From contig JABIFF010000024.1 in the NCBI GenBank assembly GCA_018650845.1, forward strand, positions 113,350-177,349: DNA of 64,000 nucleotides. The letters are read 5' to 3'. The DNA is from Chloroflexota bacterium (GTDB lineage Bacteria; Chloroflexota; Dehalococcoidia; Lucifugimonadales; Lucifugimonadaceae). Below the pieces are notes generated by a model. It was given only the letters and a program-made list of their open reading frames with translations, was not told the origin of the DNA and made no database searches. Of the stretch, positions 52,437-61,289 are shown piece by piece. Every line of letters starts with the position of its first letter. Position 1 is the stretch's first letter. The translations under genes and the position numbers were made by a program.

Positions 52437-55220
52437 ATGGGTCGATCTCGTGTTCTGATGATACTGATGGCCGCGCTTGCTATCAGCGCGCTCATCGCTT
52501 GTTCTCCTCGGGATGAAACTCCATCCGAACCGACTCGAACACCAATCCCTGCTCCGTCAGGCGATAGCGACACACCCAGACCTGCGGGCGATCAAGATTC
52601 GAACACGCCTGTAGAACCTACCGGCGATGCGACTCCGTCGAATCCGGGAATCGCCGTTGGGGAGCCTACGCCGGGATTTTCGCCAATATCGCTGCCCACG
52701 CGAAAAATCACGTTCAATCTCACGGCCCCGGCAAACACACCCTCCGACGATCCAATCTTCCTCACGATCATGGATATGGCTTCAGGATTTGCTGAACGAC
52801 TTCGCATGAAGAATCTCGGTGGTGGTTCATACGAAACTCAAGCCGACGTTCTCGATAACGCCATGATTCGGTACACCTACGATCGTTTCGAATACAAAGA
52901 TATTTGTTGCCTTGAAGAACAAACACGCGAATCTCTCGGTGAATCGTTCAGGCTCCAGTACCGATTCCTGCTTACTCACGACCTAAGCCGAGTAAACGAT
53001 TCGATACCGATGTGGGCTGATCTTCGTTCTACCTACGATGAAGGCCAAATTTCAGGATTTGTATTTGACGCCAAAAGTGGTGAACCTGTTCTAGATGCTG
53101 ATGTTTCCATTTCGGGAGTCCATGTTGGAACTCGTGCCGATGGCAGCTTCAAAGTGCCTCGACTTCCTGTCGGAGAGCATGCAGTTGTTGTCCACTCGAA
53201 CACCGGCGATTTTGGTTCTGTTCAAAAAGTTGTGACTCTCGCTGCCGGCGGAACCGCAACAGCCGATTTCACAGTTACGAGCACAAACCTTGTGCCTGTC
53301 ACCTTCGATGTTCAACTACCCGATTCCACCCCCAAAGATTCGTGGGTGAAGTTAGCTGGAAATATCCATGCACTTGGCGGTCGAATCGGACATCCTGCTC
53401 GACCTATGTCGCCCGATAACTTCGCCGTCCCACTGCTCGAACGAAACGGCGACTCTGCAACGGCGAGCTTCATGCTGCCAGCTGGGGCGTTCATTGAATA
53501 CTTCTACACGATCGGTCCCATTGGAGTCGCTGATGAAGCAATAGATCACGGAAATCAGCGTCGCCGAAGCTTCGTGGTAGGCGAAGACGGAACACGCCGA
53601 CATGACAAAGTTCAAAATTGGGCTAACGACGGCTGGGCACTCGTCACACTGCGTTTAATTCCACCTGTAGGAACACCACCAAACACTCCGATATCTCTCA
53701 ACATGGGACCATCTTCGTGGATGGAGCCAGCCGGAGATGGAACCTACACAACTGTTCTTGGGTCATTTATACCGGGCAGCACCGTTAGTTACCGATACTT
53801 CCTTGGTGATGATTTCAACGGCGCAGATGCATCGGCCGATGCAATCGACGGCACACGAACATTTACGATGCCCAAACGCAGCGGTGAGATTGTCGACGTG
53901 GTTTCGCATTGGATAGGTCAGCGTGACCCTTCAGCTCGTCTTGAAGACGGCTCACTCGCTGTCACGTTCCGAGTTTCGGTACCACCCGAAACGCCACTGA
54001 ATTCCCAGATTTTCATCGTTGGCGATCGCCCAGCACTGGGTAGTGGCATTGAACTCAATCCCATCGCCGGTAATCCGTGGGTTTACGAAGGTGAAGCCAC
54101 TTTTGGTCACGACGGAACGCTTAATTTTTCGTACGAACTTCGGAACGAAGGCTCCCAAACTCTCTCTAGGCGAATCGAAACGGATTTCGATGGCCAGGTC
54201 GTAAATGATTGGATCGCTTCCTGGCATGGACTATCGAATTCCGTCAGCGAACGCGAAGGATTCATCAAAGGCTTCTACACACCCGACTTCTTCTCGAACC
54301 AATTTATCGATCTTTCTGAATCTACATACGAACGAATCCTCAATCACGAAGGGTCGGCCGTCGTAGTTTCATCCGTTTGGTCATACGGACAATCTCAACC
54401 CGTTCCAACCCTCGAATTCCGCGGCGTGCACGCCGGAACAGTGGCAACACCGCTCGAACAGGCTCTGGAACAGTCCCGAATCGCCCACGACGCCGGACTC
54501 GAAGTCTTTTTCGGCCCGCAATTCAACATGGAGCAAGCCCCCGGTGGATTCGACCTCTACAACGGGCCGAAATCTGACGAGTGGTGGACTGAGTGGCTGA
54601 AACTAGCCGACGAAATGTGGACATGGCAGGCAACTGTCGCCGAAATGGCAGAAGCCGAGTACATGATGGTTCCGGGTCCGCTCTTCCACGTTTACGACTA
54701 TATCGACAAGCCATCAAATGATCCGTTCATCGTAAATTTCGAAGCTGAACAAGCTCGGCTTATGGCGAAAATCCGAACGATCTACTCGGGCAAGCTAATC
54801 GTTACCGGCGGTCCTCAGCAGTACGACTTCCCGGGTCTTGCCGATTACAACGGCGTTACAACCTACGACATTGGCGTCCCTCAGCTTCCCTCCGATGCGA
54901 CTGTTGCAGATTTCGTCGAATACTACGAAGAGAGATTTATTGAGCGAGTTGACACTATCTATGAAAAATGGGGCAACCCAGTCTTCTTCTACACGATCCA
55001 TGCCCCGAATGTGCCAACCACCGGAGACCCGTCAGGTGAACTAGCGCAGGCGAATGCCTATGAAGCAATATTTCAGGTAATCGCCAAACGCCCGTTCATA
55101 AACGGAAGCCTCACGTGGTCGTACGACATGATCAACGCCCCGCTAATTCCAACCGATGGCGTACGTGGACGACTCGCCGAAGCGGTTCTATCGAAGTGGT
55201 ACGCAATCTTCGATAGCTAA
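52437..55220 (+). CDS. Large lipoprotein with carbohydrate-binding-like domains and a TIM-barrel-like C-terminus
   Basis: The 927-aa form starts at ATG 52437, 6 nt after AGGGG. It has a lipobox signal (SALIAC, Cys near 22), a Pro/Thr/Asp-rich spacer, and several beta modules resembling starch-binding CBM20/CBM48 type: one near 80-175, and others beginning PVTFDVQLPDST, LVTLRLIPPVGT and LAVTFRVSVPPET. A carboxypeptidase-regulatory-like insert (about 205-285, GQISGFVFDAKSGEPVLDAD) is present. The C-terminal third (about 600-927) has alternating beta/alpha pattern (EQALEQSRIAHDAGLEVFFGPQ, WTEWLKLADEMW, KLIVTGGPQQY, PVFFYTIHAP) suggesting a TIM-barrel hydrolase, probably a glycosidase. I cannot name the family or the catalytic acids with certainty. 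Confidence 0.7.
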   Translation: MGRSRVLMILMAALAISALIACSPRDETPSEPTRTPIPAPSGDSDTPRPAGDQDSNTPVEPTGDATPSNPGIAVGEPTPGFSPISLPTRKITFNLTAPANTPSDDPIFLTIMDMASGFAERLRMKNLGGGSYETQADVLDNAMIRYTYDRFEYKDICCLEEQTRESLGESFRLQYRFLLTHDLSRVNDSIPMWADLRSTYDEGQISGFVFDAKSGEPVLDADVSISGVHVGTRADGSFKVPRLPVGEHAVVVHSNTGDFGSVQKVVTLAAGGTATADFTVTSTNLVPVTFDVQLPDSTPKDSWVKLAGNIHALGGRIGHPARPMSPDNFAVPLLERNGDSATASFMLPAGAFIEYFYTIGPIGVADEAIDHGNQRRRSFVVGEDGTRRHDKVQNWANDGWALVTLRLIPPVGTPPNTPISLNMGPSSWMEPAGDGTYTTVLGSFIPGSTVSYRYFLGDDFNGADASADAIDGTRTFTMPKRSGEIVDVVSHWIGQRDPSARLEDGSLAVTFRVSVPPETPLNSQIFIVGDRPALGSGIELNPIAGNPWVYEGEATFGHDGTLNFSYELRNEGSQTLSRRIETDFDGQVVNDWIASWHGLSNSVSEREGFIKGFYTPDFFSNQFIDLSESTYERILNHEGSAVVVSSVWSYGQSQPVPTLEFRGVHAGTVATPLEQALEQSRIAHDAGLEVFFGPQFNMEQAPGGFDLYNGPKSDEWWTEWLKLADEMWTWQATVAEMAEAEYMMVPGPLFHVYDYIDKPSNDPFIVNFEAEQARLMAKIRTIYSGKLIVTGGPQQYDFPGLADYNGVTTYDIGVPQLPSDATVADFVEYYEERFIERVDTIYEKWGNPVFFYTIHAPNVPTTGDPSGELAQANAYEAIFQVIAKRPFINGSLTWSYDMINAPLIPTDGVRGRLAEAVLSKWYAIFDS

Positions 55221-56662
55221 CTCTTCTCGAGTAGCGATAAGAACGTCGTCGCCAGTCCCATATACACGGCGATACCAACCATGTCGGTAACGGTAGTGAG
55301 AAACACTGCCGATGACGCCGCAGGGTCAGCTTTCACAGCTCGCAATATGAACGGGATCAACACACCCGATAGCGCAGCTATGAACATGTTCAAGAACAGT
55401 GCTCCAGCGACTATGACCGCCAAATAAACGTCGCCTCGCCACAAGAACACCACGCCAGCAAGCACTACTGCAACGACTACGCCCTGAGCGATGGCCAGCA
55501 ATATCTCTCGCACAAGTAATCCACGTGCATCACCCGTCGCTACATCGCCAATAGCCATCGACCGCACGATAATCGTGAGTGTCTGTGTTCCTGCAATTCC
55601 AGCCTGACCCATAACAACTGGCAAGAACACGGCCAGAATCGTTAGCGAACTAAGCGTTTCGGTAAATAAGTTCAGTACGAATCCTGTTGCCAGAACCGTA
55701 GCGAGATTAATCAGCAGCCATGGGAGCCTATTTCGCACCGATCCACGCACAGACTCCACGTCATGAACGTCACCTTGGACACCAAGCATTCTGAACATGT
55801 CTTCAGTTGCTTCAGATTCAACAACGTCGACCAAGTCTTCGATTGCGATCGTTCCCTCTGGGCGCCCGGCTTCATCGACTACTGGGATCGAACGAATCTC
55901 GTAACGCTGCATCAATCTCGCAGCATCTTCCTGGTCGGTTCCAGCCTTCACTGAAACAACGTCGACGTTCATCACATCGACGACCTTCAAACCCGCTCTG
56001 GCGAAAACAAGATCGGGAAGATCGAGAACACCAACCAGCACACCTGAATCATCGACAGCGAACAGCTCACGCATGTCCTCGGGCTCAAGTCCCGAATTTC
56101 TTAGAACGGTTATCGCTCGCGTAGTCGTCCATGAATCACGAATAGCAACGAACTCGGTAGACATGAGTCCACCAGCGTCGTCATCTTGATAGAGAAGCAA
56201 GTTACCGATTGCTGATCGATCTTGCATCCGAACGAGAATATTGCTCGCATCAGCCCAATCGATTCCGCGCAGCACGTCGGCTGCAACGTCGTTCGACACG
56301 CTCTCCAGCACCGCCGCCATACGGTTGACGTCTACAAGTCCTGAGACCTCGACAGCCTCATCAACTTCCATGTGCTCAAGAACGTCGGCGATCTCTTCGT
56401 TTGTGAGATTGCCAAGCAGCGTTTGGCGGTTCTTGGGCTCAAGTTCAGATAGGACTTCAGCTTTATCAGGAACTCGTAGTTCCTGGAGTTCAGAAAGCGC
56501 CTGTTCGGCATCACCCGACTCGACAAGAACTTCAATCGACTCTTGAATTTCGTCCAGCTGTTCAGCGTCTGGAGCAGAATTATTTTGAACGCGTGAATCC
56601 AGTTCCGATTCGGAATTCAGGATTACTTCGCTGTTGTGATCTTCAGGGGTCTGATCTGGCAT
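55217..56662 (-). CDS. mgtE: Magnesium transporter MgtE
   Basis: The 481-aa protein has an acidic N-terminal extension (about 1-40), an MgtE N-domain (EQALSELQELRVPDKAEVLSELEPKNRQTLLGNL, about 55-155), a CBS pair (about 165-290: DDAGGLMSTEFVAIRDSWTT, IPVVDEAGRPEGTIAIEDLVDVV) and a five-helix membrane domain (about 305-475). It is a Mg2+ channel whose cytosolic domain closes at high Mg2+. The gene is convergent with the preceding lipoprotein gene and overlaps it by 4 bp, its stop (TAG) sharing bases with the lipoprotein stop. Confidence 0.95.
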   Translation of the reverse strand: MPDQTPEDHNSEVILNSESELDSRVQNNSAPDAEQLDEIQESIEVLVESGDAEQALSELQELRVPDKAEVLSELEPKNRQTLLGNLTNEEIADVLEHMEVDEAVEVSGLVDVNRMAAVLESVSNDVAADVLRGIDWADASNILVRMQDRSAIGNLLLYQDDDAGGLMSTEFVAIRDSWTTTRAITVLRNSGLEPEDMRELFAVDDSGVLVGVLDLPDLVFARAGLKVVDVMNVDVVSVKAGTDQEDAARLMQRYEIRSIPVVDEAGRPEGTIAIEDLVDVVESEATEDMFRMLGVQGDVHDVESVRGSVRNRLPWLLINLATVLATGFVLNLFTETLSSLTILAVFLPVVMGQAGIAGTQTLTIIVRSMAIGDVATGDARGLLVREILLAIAQGVVVAVVLAGVVFLWRGDVYLAVIVAGALFLNMFIAALSGVLIPFILRAVKADPAASSAVFLTTVTDMVGIAVYMGLATTFLSLLEKS

Positions 56663-56746
56663 AGGGCACCAGCATGTTTCGCCTTTACCAAGACGACAAC
56701 CACAACATCGTACTAGCCGAGAGTTATTCCGTGCTCGAACGAACCG

Positions 56747-57586
56747 CTACTTAACATCCCAACTAATGATCAACGGGCGATGTGATTCAGCCCATTCAAG
56801 ACGCAATCCGCCATCAACTTCAATCAGTGAACTATCGAGCACATCTGAAAGCATCTTCGATTTTTCGCTTCCAGCTTTCACGAACAAACGTGCCTCACAT
56901 TCAGATTGCGCCTGCTCTCGACTCTTGAAAGGTCGAGGATCCCACTGCTTCAAAGGCGTTTTCTCGAACTCGATGCCAAGCACATCAAGCAGCCGTTCGA
57001 TCTGCGCTAGCGTTGGAAGCTCTATTCGTTCCTCTCCATGCACGTATGACCACAACGGCAAATATGTTGCTGTCGCAGGCCGTTCGAACGAAATAATTGC
57101 GACTTGCTTACGCGCATGATCGTTTAGCTTTTGTACGAAAGCTTCGATTGCCGTAACGGTATAAACAACGTGCGCACAAACGACTAAATCGTGGGCATCA
57201 ACCGTCGCTTCTTCCCAAGTGCTAGGTACAACGGAATAGTTCGACACGCCCCATGCGTCTGCAGTTGCGATCAACTGATCACGCATGGCTTCCGATGGCT
57301 CTACGGCAGTTACGTGAACCGCATATTCCGCCAATGGCACAGTAAGCCGGCCGCCACCCGCGCCAACATCGAGAACCGTTTCTGTAGGTGAAATTAACTC
57401 CGCAAGCTTCTCGACTGTGTCATCAGGCGCAGATTCGCCCTTCTTAGACGGCACGAATCGGTGAGCGACTGGCTTCCAAAAATCATCAGATGCCGATTCC
57501 TCGCGAATTCGGTCAGACTGCGCATGCTCGCGCTCAACGGTGTCCTGCCATGCAATACCTACCTGGGTATTGTTCTCTTCAGCCAT
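56747..57586 (-). CDS. Class I SAM-dependent methyltransferase
   Basis: The 279-aa form starts MAEENNTQVGIAWQDTVERE at ATG 57586 (an upstream TTG at 57622 is possible). The SAM motif I is VLDVGAGGGRLTVPLAEY, followed by VTAVEPSEAMRDQLI and DLVVCAHVVYTVTAIEAFV. The substrate is unknown. It has a Trp/aromatic-rich C-terminus and no membrane segment. It lies 84 bp after mgtE on the same strand; being divergent from the sugar isomerase it probably has its own promoter. Confidence 0.85.
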   Translation of the reverse strand: MAEENNTQVGIAWQDTVEREHAQSDRIREESASDDFWKPVAHRFVPSKKGESAPDDTVEKLAELISPTETVLDVGAGGGRLTVPLAEYAVHVTAVEPSEAMRDQLIATADAWGVSNYSVVPSTWEEATVDAHDLVVCAHVVYTVTAIEAFVQKLNDHARKQVAIISFERPATATYLPLWSYVHGEERIELPTLAQIERLLDVLGIEFEKTPLKQWDPRPFKSREQAQSECEARLFVKAGSEKSKMLSDVLDSSLIEVDGGLRLEWAESHRPLIISWDVK

Positions 57587-57777
57587 CGCTTGCCGGTCCC
57601 TTTTTATCGCTGTTGAAATCAATCAACGATCCAGCCCCAATTAGTCTCTAATGCCGATAAGCTAGGTCACCATTCGTAGGATCGCTACGGAGATGTTCAA
57701 AAGCTCTACATTTCGATTATGCGGAATAAGAGCAAATCGTCACGAATATGACGTGATAATTGCAGGAAGGTTTTCTC

Positions 57778-58641
57778 ATGCTGTTAGGTGTTGCGGGTCT
57801 GGTACCAGGCGACTGGAAATCAATCGACGGGGCTGTACTCGACAATGTTGCAGAGCACGGGTTTAAAACCGTTCAAATTCGCGTAAGTGATCCACAGTCC
57901 ATGAAGGACAGGGACATCGCCAGACTAAAGTCGATGTTCGAAGGTCGTGGATTCGAAATGCCACAGACTGTAGGAAACTACGGTGGCAAGCTCATTGCTG
58001 AAGACGAAACCGAACGCAAGAACGAAATCAAATTCGTGAAGCGAATGGTCAACATCACATCTCGGCTCGGCAGTCCAAACACCTATCTTCGCCCCGGTAG
58101 CCTGAACCCTAAAGGCGGCTGGATGCCTCATCCCCTGAACCACACGGATGAAGTGTTCGACAGGCTCGTCGACAGCACCAAGCAGATCTGCGCAGTTGCT
58201 GAAAACGAAGGAATCATGATGGCGGTTGAGGGCGGCACAGTTTGCCCAATCGATTCACCACAGCGAATGAAAGATCTCATCGACGCAGTTGGTTCGAAGG
58301 CTCTAGGTCTGAACATGGACCCAGTGAACTTCGTTGACTCCCTCGATACCGCCTACAACACCACCCATCTCATCAACGAGTTCTACCGACTCATTCCAGA
58401 CCGAATCGTTGGCTGCCACGCCAAAGATTTCACAGTTGTAGATGCACTTCTGCCTCATTTTGAAGAATCGATAATTGGAAAGCCGGAGAGCCTGCTCGAC
58501 AACGAAGCCCTTCTGCTTGGTCTACAAAAAGTGAACCCGAAGGCACACGTACTCGTTGAGCACTTGCCCGACGACAAGATTCCAGTTGCCGCAGCAGGAA
58601 TTCGCAAAGTTGCCGACAAAGTCGGCATTGAATGGGACTAA
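57778..58641 (+). CDS. Sugar phosphate isomerase/epimerase (xylose-isomerase-like TIM barrel)
   Basis: The 287-aa form starts MLLGVAGLVPGDW at ATG 57778, 7 nt after AGGAAGG; the earlier start at 57760 is rejected. It shows a xylose-isomerase/AP-endonuclease-2-like barrel: VAEHGFKTVQIRV, GGTVCPIDSPQRMKDLIDAVGSKALGLNMDPVNF, RIVGCHAKDF and the metal-type Glu in VLVEHLPDD. It would isomerise a keto/aldose or a sugar acid. The SDR follows after 12 bp, suggesting a short catabolic operon. Confidence 0.87.
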   Translation: MLLGVAGLVPGDWKSIDGAVLDNVAEHGFKTVQIRVSDPQSMKDRDIARLKSMFEGRGFEMPQTVGNYGGKLIAEDETERKNEIKFVKRMVNITSRLGSPNTYLRPGSLNPKGGWMPHPLNHTDEVFDRLVDSTKQICAVAENEGIMMAVEGGTVCPIDSPQRMKDLIDAVGSKALGLNMDPVNFVDSLDTAYNTTHLINEFYRLIPDRIVGCHAKDFTVVDALLPHFEESIIGKPESLLDNEALLLGLQKVNPKAHVLVEHLPDDKIPVAAAGIRKVADKVGIEWD

Positions 58642-58653
58642 GAGAGTAAATCC

Positions 58654-59400
58654 ATGCCTGTCGATCTTTCAGGAAAACGAATAATCATCACTGGTGCCGC
58701 AACCGGCATCGGCCGAGCAACGACGCTTCGAGTCTCAGCCGCCGGAGCCAAAGTCGCAGCATTCGACGTCAACGACGACGATGGAGCTGGAACAATCGGT
58801 GAAGTGAACGAAGCCGGAGGCGATGCTCGCTACTGGCACGTTGACGTTCGTGACGAAACTGCAGTTTCAGGAGCTGTTGCCGCAGCTGAAACTTGGCTCG
58901 GTGGAGTCGACATTCTGATTCACGTTGCAGGTGTCCTTCAAGGCGCTGCAGTTGAGCTAGATGAGTTCCCTGAAGATATTTGGGACACCGTTCTCGACAT
59001 CAACCTGCGCGGATCCTTCACCATCTGTAAATACGTCACTGGCGTGATGAAGAAGCAGAACAAGGGCGTGATCATTCTCACTGCTTCAGGTGCTGGTGTT
59101 ACGGGCGGAAGTTCTTCTCTTGCATATGGGTCATCTAAGGGCGGAGTTCACGGGCTTTCACTCGTGATGCAGGCTCATCTCGCGAAGTACAACATTCGTG
59201 TGAACGATGTTCTTCCAGGAGCTGTAGCAACTCCACTGAAGGTTGCGAACGTTGAAGACATGCATGACGCTGGCGGTAAAGCTGGAAACCTCGAAGAGAA
59301 GATCGATGCGCTAGTTTCGCCCGACGATATCTCGAAGGTCTACGCATTCCTCGCTAGCGACGAAGCCAGCATGGTCAAGGGCAGCATAGCTACGCGGTAG
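58654..59400 (+). CDS. SDR-family oxidoreductase with shortened C-terminus
   Basis: The 248-aa classical SDR has TGAATGIGRATTLRVSAAG, DVRDET, IHVAGVLQG, catalytic ILTASGAGV Ser region and YGSSKGG (Tyr-x-x-x-Lys). The chain ends at DEASMVKGSIATR, before the VDGG-type tail that most SDRs of this class carry, so the last 8-10 residues look missing. It oxidises or reduces the product of the adjacent isomerase, with NAD(P). It lies 12 bp after the isomerase gene. Confidence 0.88.
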   Translation: MPVDLSGKRIIITGAATGIGRATTLRVSAAGAKVAAFDVNDDDGAGTIGEVNEAGGDARYWHVDVRDETAVSGAVAAAETWLGGVDILIHVAGVLQGAAVELDEFPEDIWDTVLDINLRGSFTICKYVTGVMKKQNKGVIILTASGAGVTGGSSSLAYGSSKGGVHGLSLVMQAHLAKYNIRVNDVLPGAVATPLKVANVEDMHDAGGKAGNLEEKIDALVSPDDISKVYAFLASDEASMVKGSIATR

Positions 59401-59406
59401 TTCGCG

Positions 59407-59955
59407 TTAGATGGTCAGCAATCGTTCGATTTCAGCGAGTGTCTGGGCGACAGTGAATTCAGAGTTATCTATTACGTTGACGTCTGAGTACCGACGCCAT
59501 CCAGACATGTCGTCATAGATCGTTCTCAACATTGCCTCAGGAAGCTTTCTGTCACTGGCTCTAGCGGCATTGCGCTCGAGTACAGCATCCCAGCTTGGCA
59601 GCAACGCGACTAGATCGATTTCCAGTGGAGATAGAGCTTCTCGCCATCGTTCAATTCCGACTTCATCCCAATTCGGAAACACGGCGTCGTCAACGACTAC
59701 TTGAAAGTCAGCTTCAGAGTAGTTCGAGGCAACTGCAGCAATGTTCGCTCGAGCCAGATCGAGTTGCCGCTGCGTCTCATCGTTCCAGCCATTACCGGGA
59801 TCGCGAAAACCAGACTTCACAAACTCTCTGAACGAGTCGAGCGATAGCTGAACTGCGTTTTCGCCATGCGCGTTCGCCCACTCCTCAGCGACAGTGGATT
59901 TACCTGCCCCTGAAGGCCCAGTAATCAACAGCACTCGGTCTTTCGACAAACTCAC
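59407..59955 (-). CDS. P-loop kinase-like protein
   Basis: The 182-aa protein begins near VLLITGPSGAGKSTVAEEW with a Walker A motif, and the C-terminal half has LLPSWDAVLERNAARASDRKLPEAML, typical of shikimate/gluconate-like small kinases. It may phosphorylate a small metabolite; the specific substrate is unknown. It starts with GTG at 59955 directly after the stop of the enolase-superfamily gene (0-bp gap), so the two are probably one operon. Confidence 0.82.
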   Translation of the reverse strand: MSLSKDRVLLITGPSGAGKSTVAEEWANAHGENAVQLSLDSFREFVKSGFRDPGNGWNDETQRQLDLARANIAAVASNYSEADFQVVVDDAVFPNWDEVGIERWREALSPLEIDLVALLPSWDAVLERNAARASDRKLPEAMLRTIYDDMSGWRRYSDVNVIDNSEFTVAQTLAEIERLLTI

Positions 59956-61101
59956 TTACTCCTGCTTTGCGGTGTCTCGCTTCTCCCAGCCGGGCCTGAA
60001 CATTCGTAAGAAATTGCTCTTGCCGTAAGGGTGCTTTTTCGCTTCTTCTTCGTTCAGCGTCACGCCTATACCGGGAGCTGTTGGCATTGTCAGATACCCA
60101 TCTTCAACTCGGTGGAATCCTGAAAGCACATCACTCACCCACGGCTCTAAAAAGTCGTCGAAACACTCTTGAATGAACACGTTCGGTGTAACTGCATCGA
60201 TGTGCAACGCCACCATGGTTTTGAACGGACTTTCGGCGTTGTGTAGAGCAATCTCGGCATGGTGAGCTTCGGCGATTCCAGCGATCTGGATTGACCGCCA
60301 TATTCCGCCAACCCCGAGCGGTTCAGGATTAATAACGTCGGTCACGTTGTGAGATAGAAACTCACCGAACTCGTGAATAGCGTGCATCCGCTCACCAGCG
60401 ATCATCCGAACGGGAATTCGCCGCGCCACTTCGACCAAAGCACTAATGTCGGTTGAAAGAACGGGTGTTTCGAACCAGGTGACGTCGTAGTCCTTCAGCC
60501 AGTTACCAATCTCGATTGCTGCAAACGTGCTGAATCGATCGTGAGCCTCGATCAAAATATCGACCTCATCGCCAACGGCTTCTCGAACCGCGCCAATAAG
60601 CGCCTTCGCCTCGGCCGTCTCCTTACGAGACATCTGCATGTGAGCATCACCAAACGGATCGAACTTGAGAGCTGTGTAGCCCTTTGCCACTACTTGGGAA
60701 GCTTTTTCGGCAAATCCTTCAGGAGTTCGCTCACCCGAATACCAACCGTTGGCATAAACCCGAACGTTGTCGCGAACCTTGCCACCGAGAAGAGTGTGAA
60801 CCGGAACCCCGAGCGACTTGCCAAGAATGTCCCAACAGGCCATCTCGATACCGGCCATTGCAGTGGTGACCTTGATGAATGCGGTTAAATACAGCTTGTG
60901 GAAGATCTCGTGAACATTGCGAGGATCCATTCCGATGATCAGGTGTTTTATCTCTTCAACTGCGGCGACTCTAGGTTGAGTTTCCGATCCACCAGTTGCT
61001 TCACCAATACCGACTATGCCCTCGTCAGTTTCAACTACAACGTAAATCCAGTTTTTCCACGGATTTCCAACTACAACTGTTCGAACGTCAGCGATCTTCA
61101 T
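59956..61101 (-). CDS. Enolase-superfamily dehydratase, galactonate dehydratase-like
   Basis: The 381-aa form starts MKIADVRTVVVGNPWKNW at ATG 61101 after GGAGACG; a longer frame from 61179 adds an implausible Cys/Arg-rich leader. Metal ligands are Glu185, Glu211 and Glu237, with His187 and His287 as the acid/base pair; the spacings 26, 26 and 50 match the copy at 34549 and the galactonate dehydratase geometry, again with Glu as first ligand. The chain ends with PTAPGIGVTLNEEEAKKHP. It dehydrates a sugar acid whose identity is not shown. Confidence 0.92.
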   Translation of the reverse strand: MKIADVRTVVVGNPWKNWIYVVVETDEGIVGIGEATGGSETQPRVAAVEEIKHLIIGMDPRNVHEIFHKLYLTAFIKVTTAMAGIEMACWDILGKSLGVPVHTLLGGKVRDNVRVYANGWYSGERTPEGFAEKASQVVAKGYTALKFDPFGDAHMQMSRKETAEAKALIGAVREAVGDEVDILIEAHDRFSTFAAIEIGNWLKDYDVTWFETPVLSTDISALVEVARRIPVRMIAGERMHAIHEFGEFLSHNVTDVINPEPLGVGGIWRSIQIAGIAEAHHAEIALHNAESPFKTMVALHIDAVTPNVFIQECFDDFLEPWVSDVLSGFHRVEDGYLTMPTAPGIGVTLNEEEAKKHPYGKSNFLRMFRPGWEKRDTAKQE

Positions 61102-61289
61102 TCTTCGTCTCCAGCAATACACGTACTCGTGACCACAATCATGGCAAATCGAATTCGAACGAATTCTACTGCTTGCCACAAAGTCGGAGTGGCTCTCTTT
61201 AGGAAGGATTCAGTAATACAATCCCGACTCGACCCAACGAACTACAGTTCACCGATCTCAAAGCATCAAGCAATCAACAGGCATCAAAC

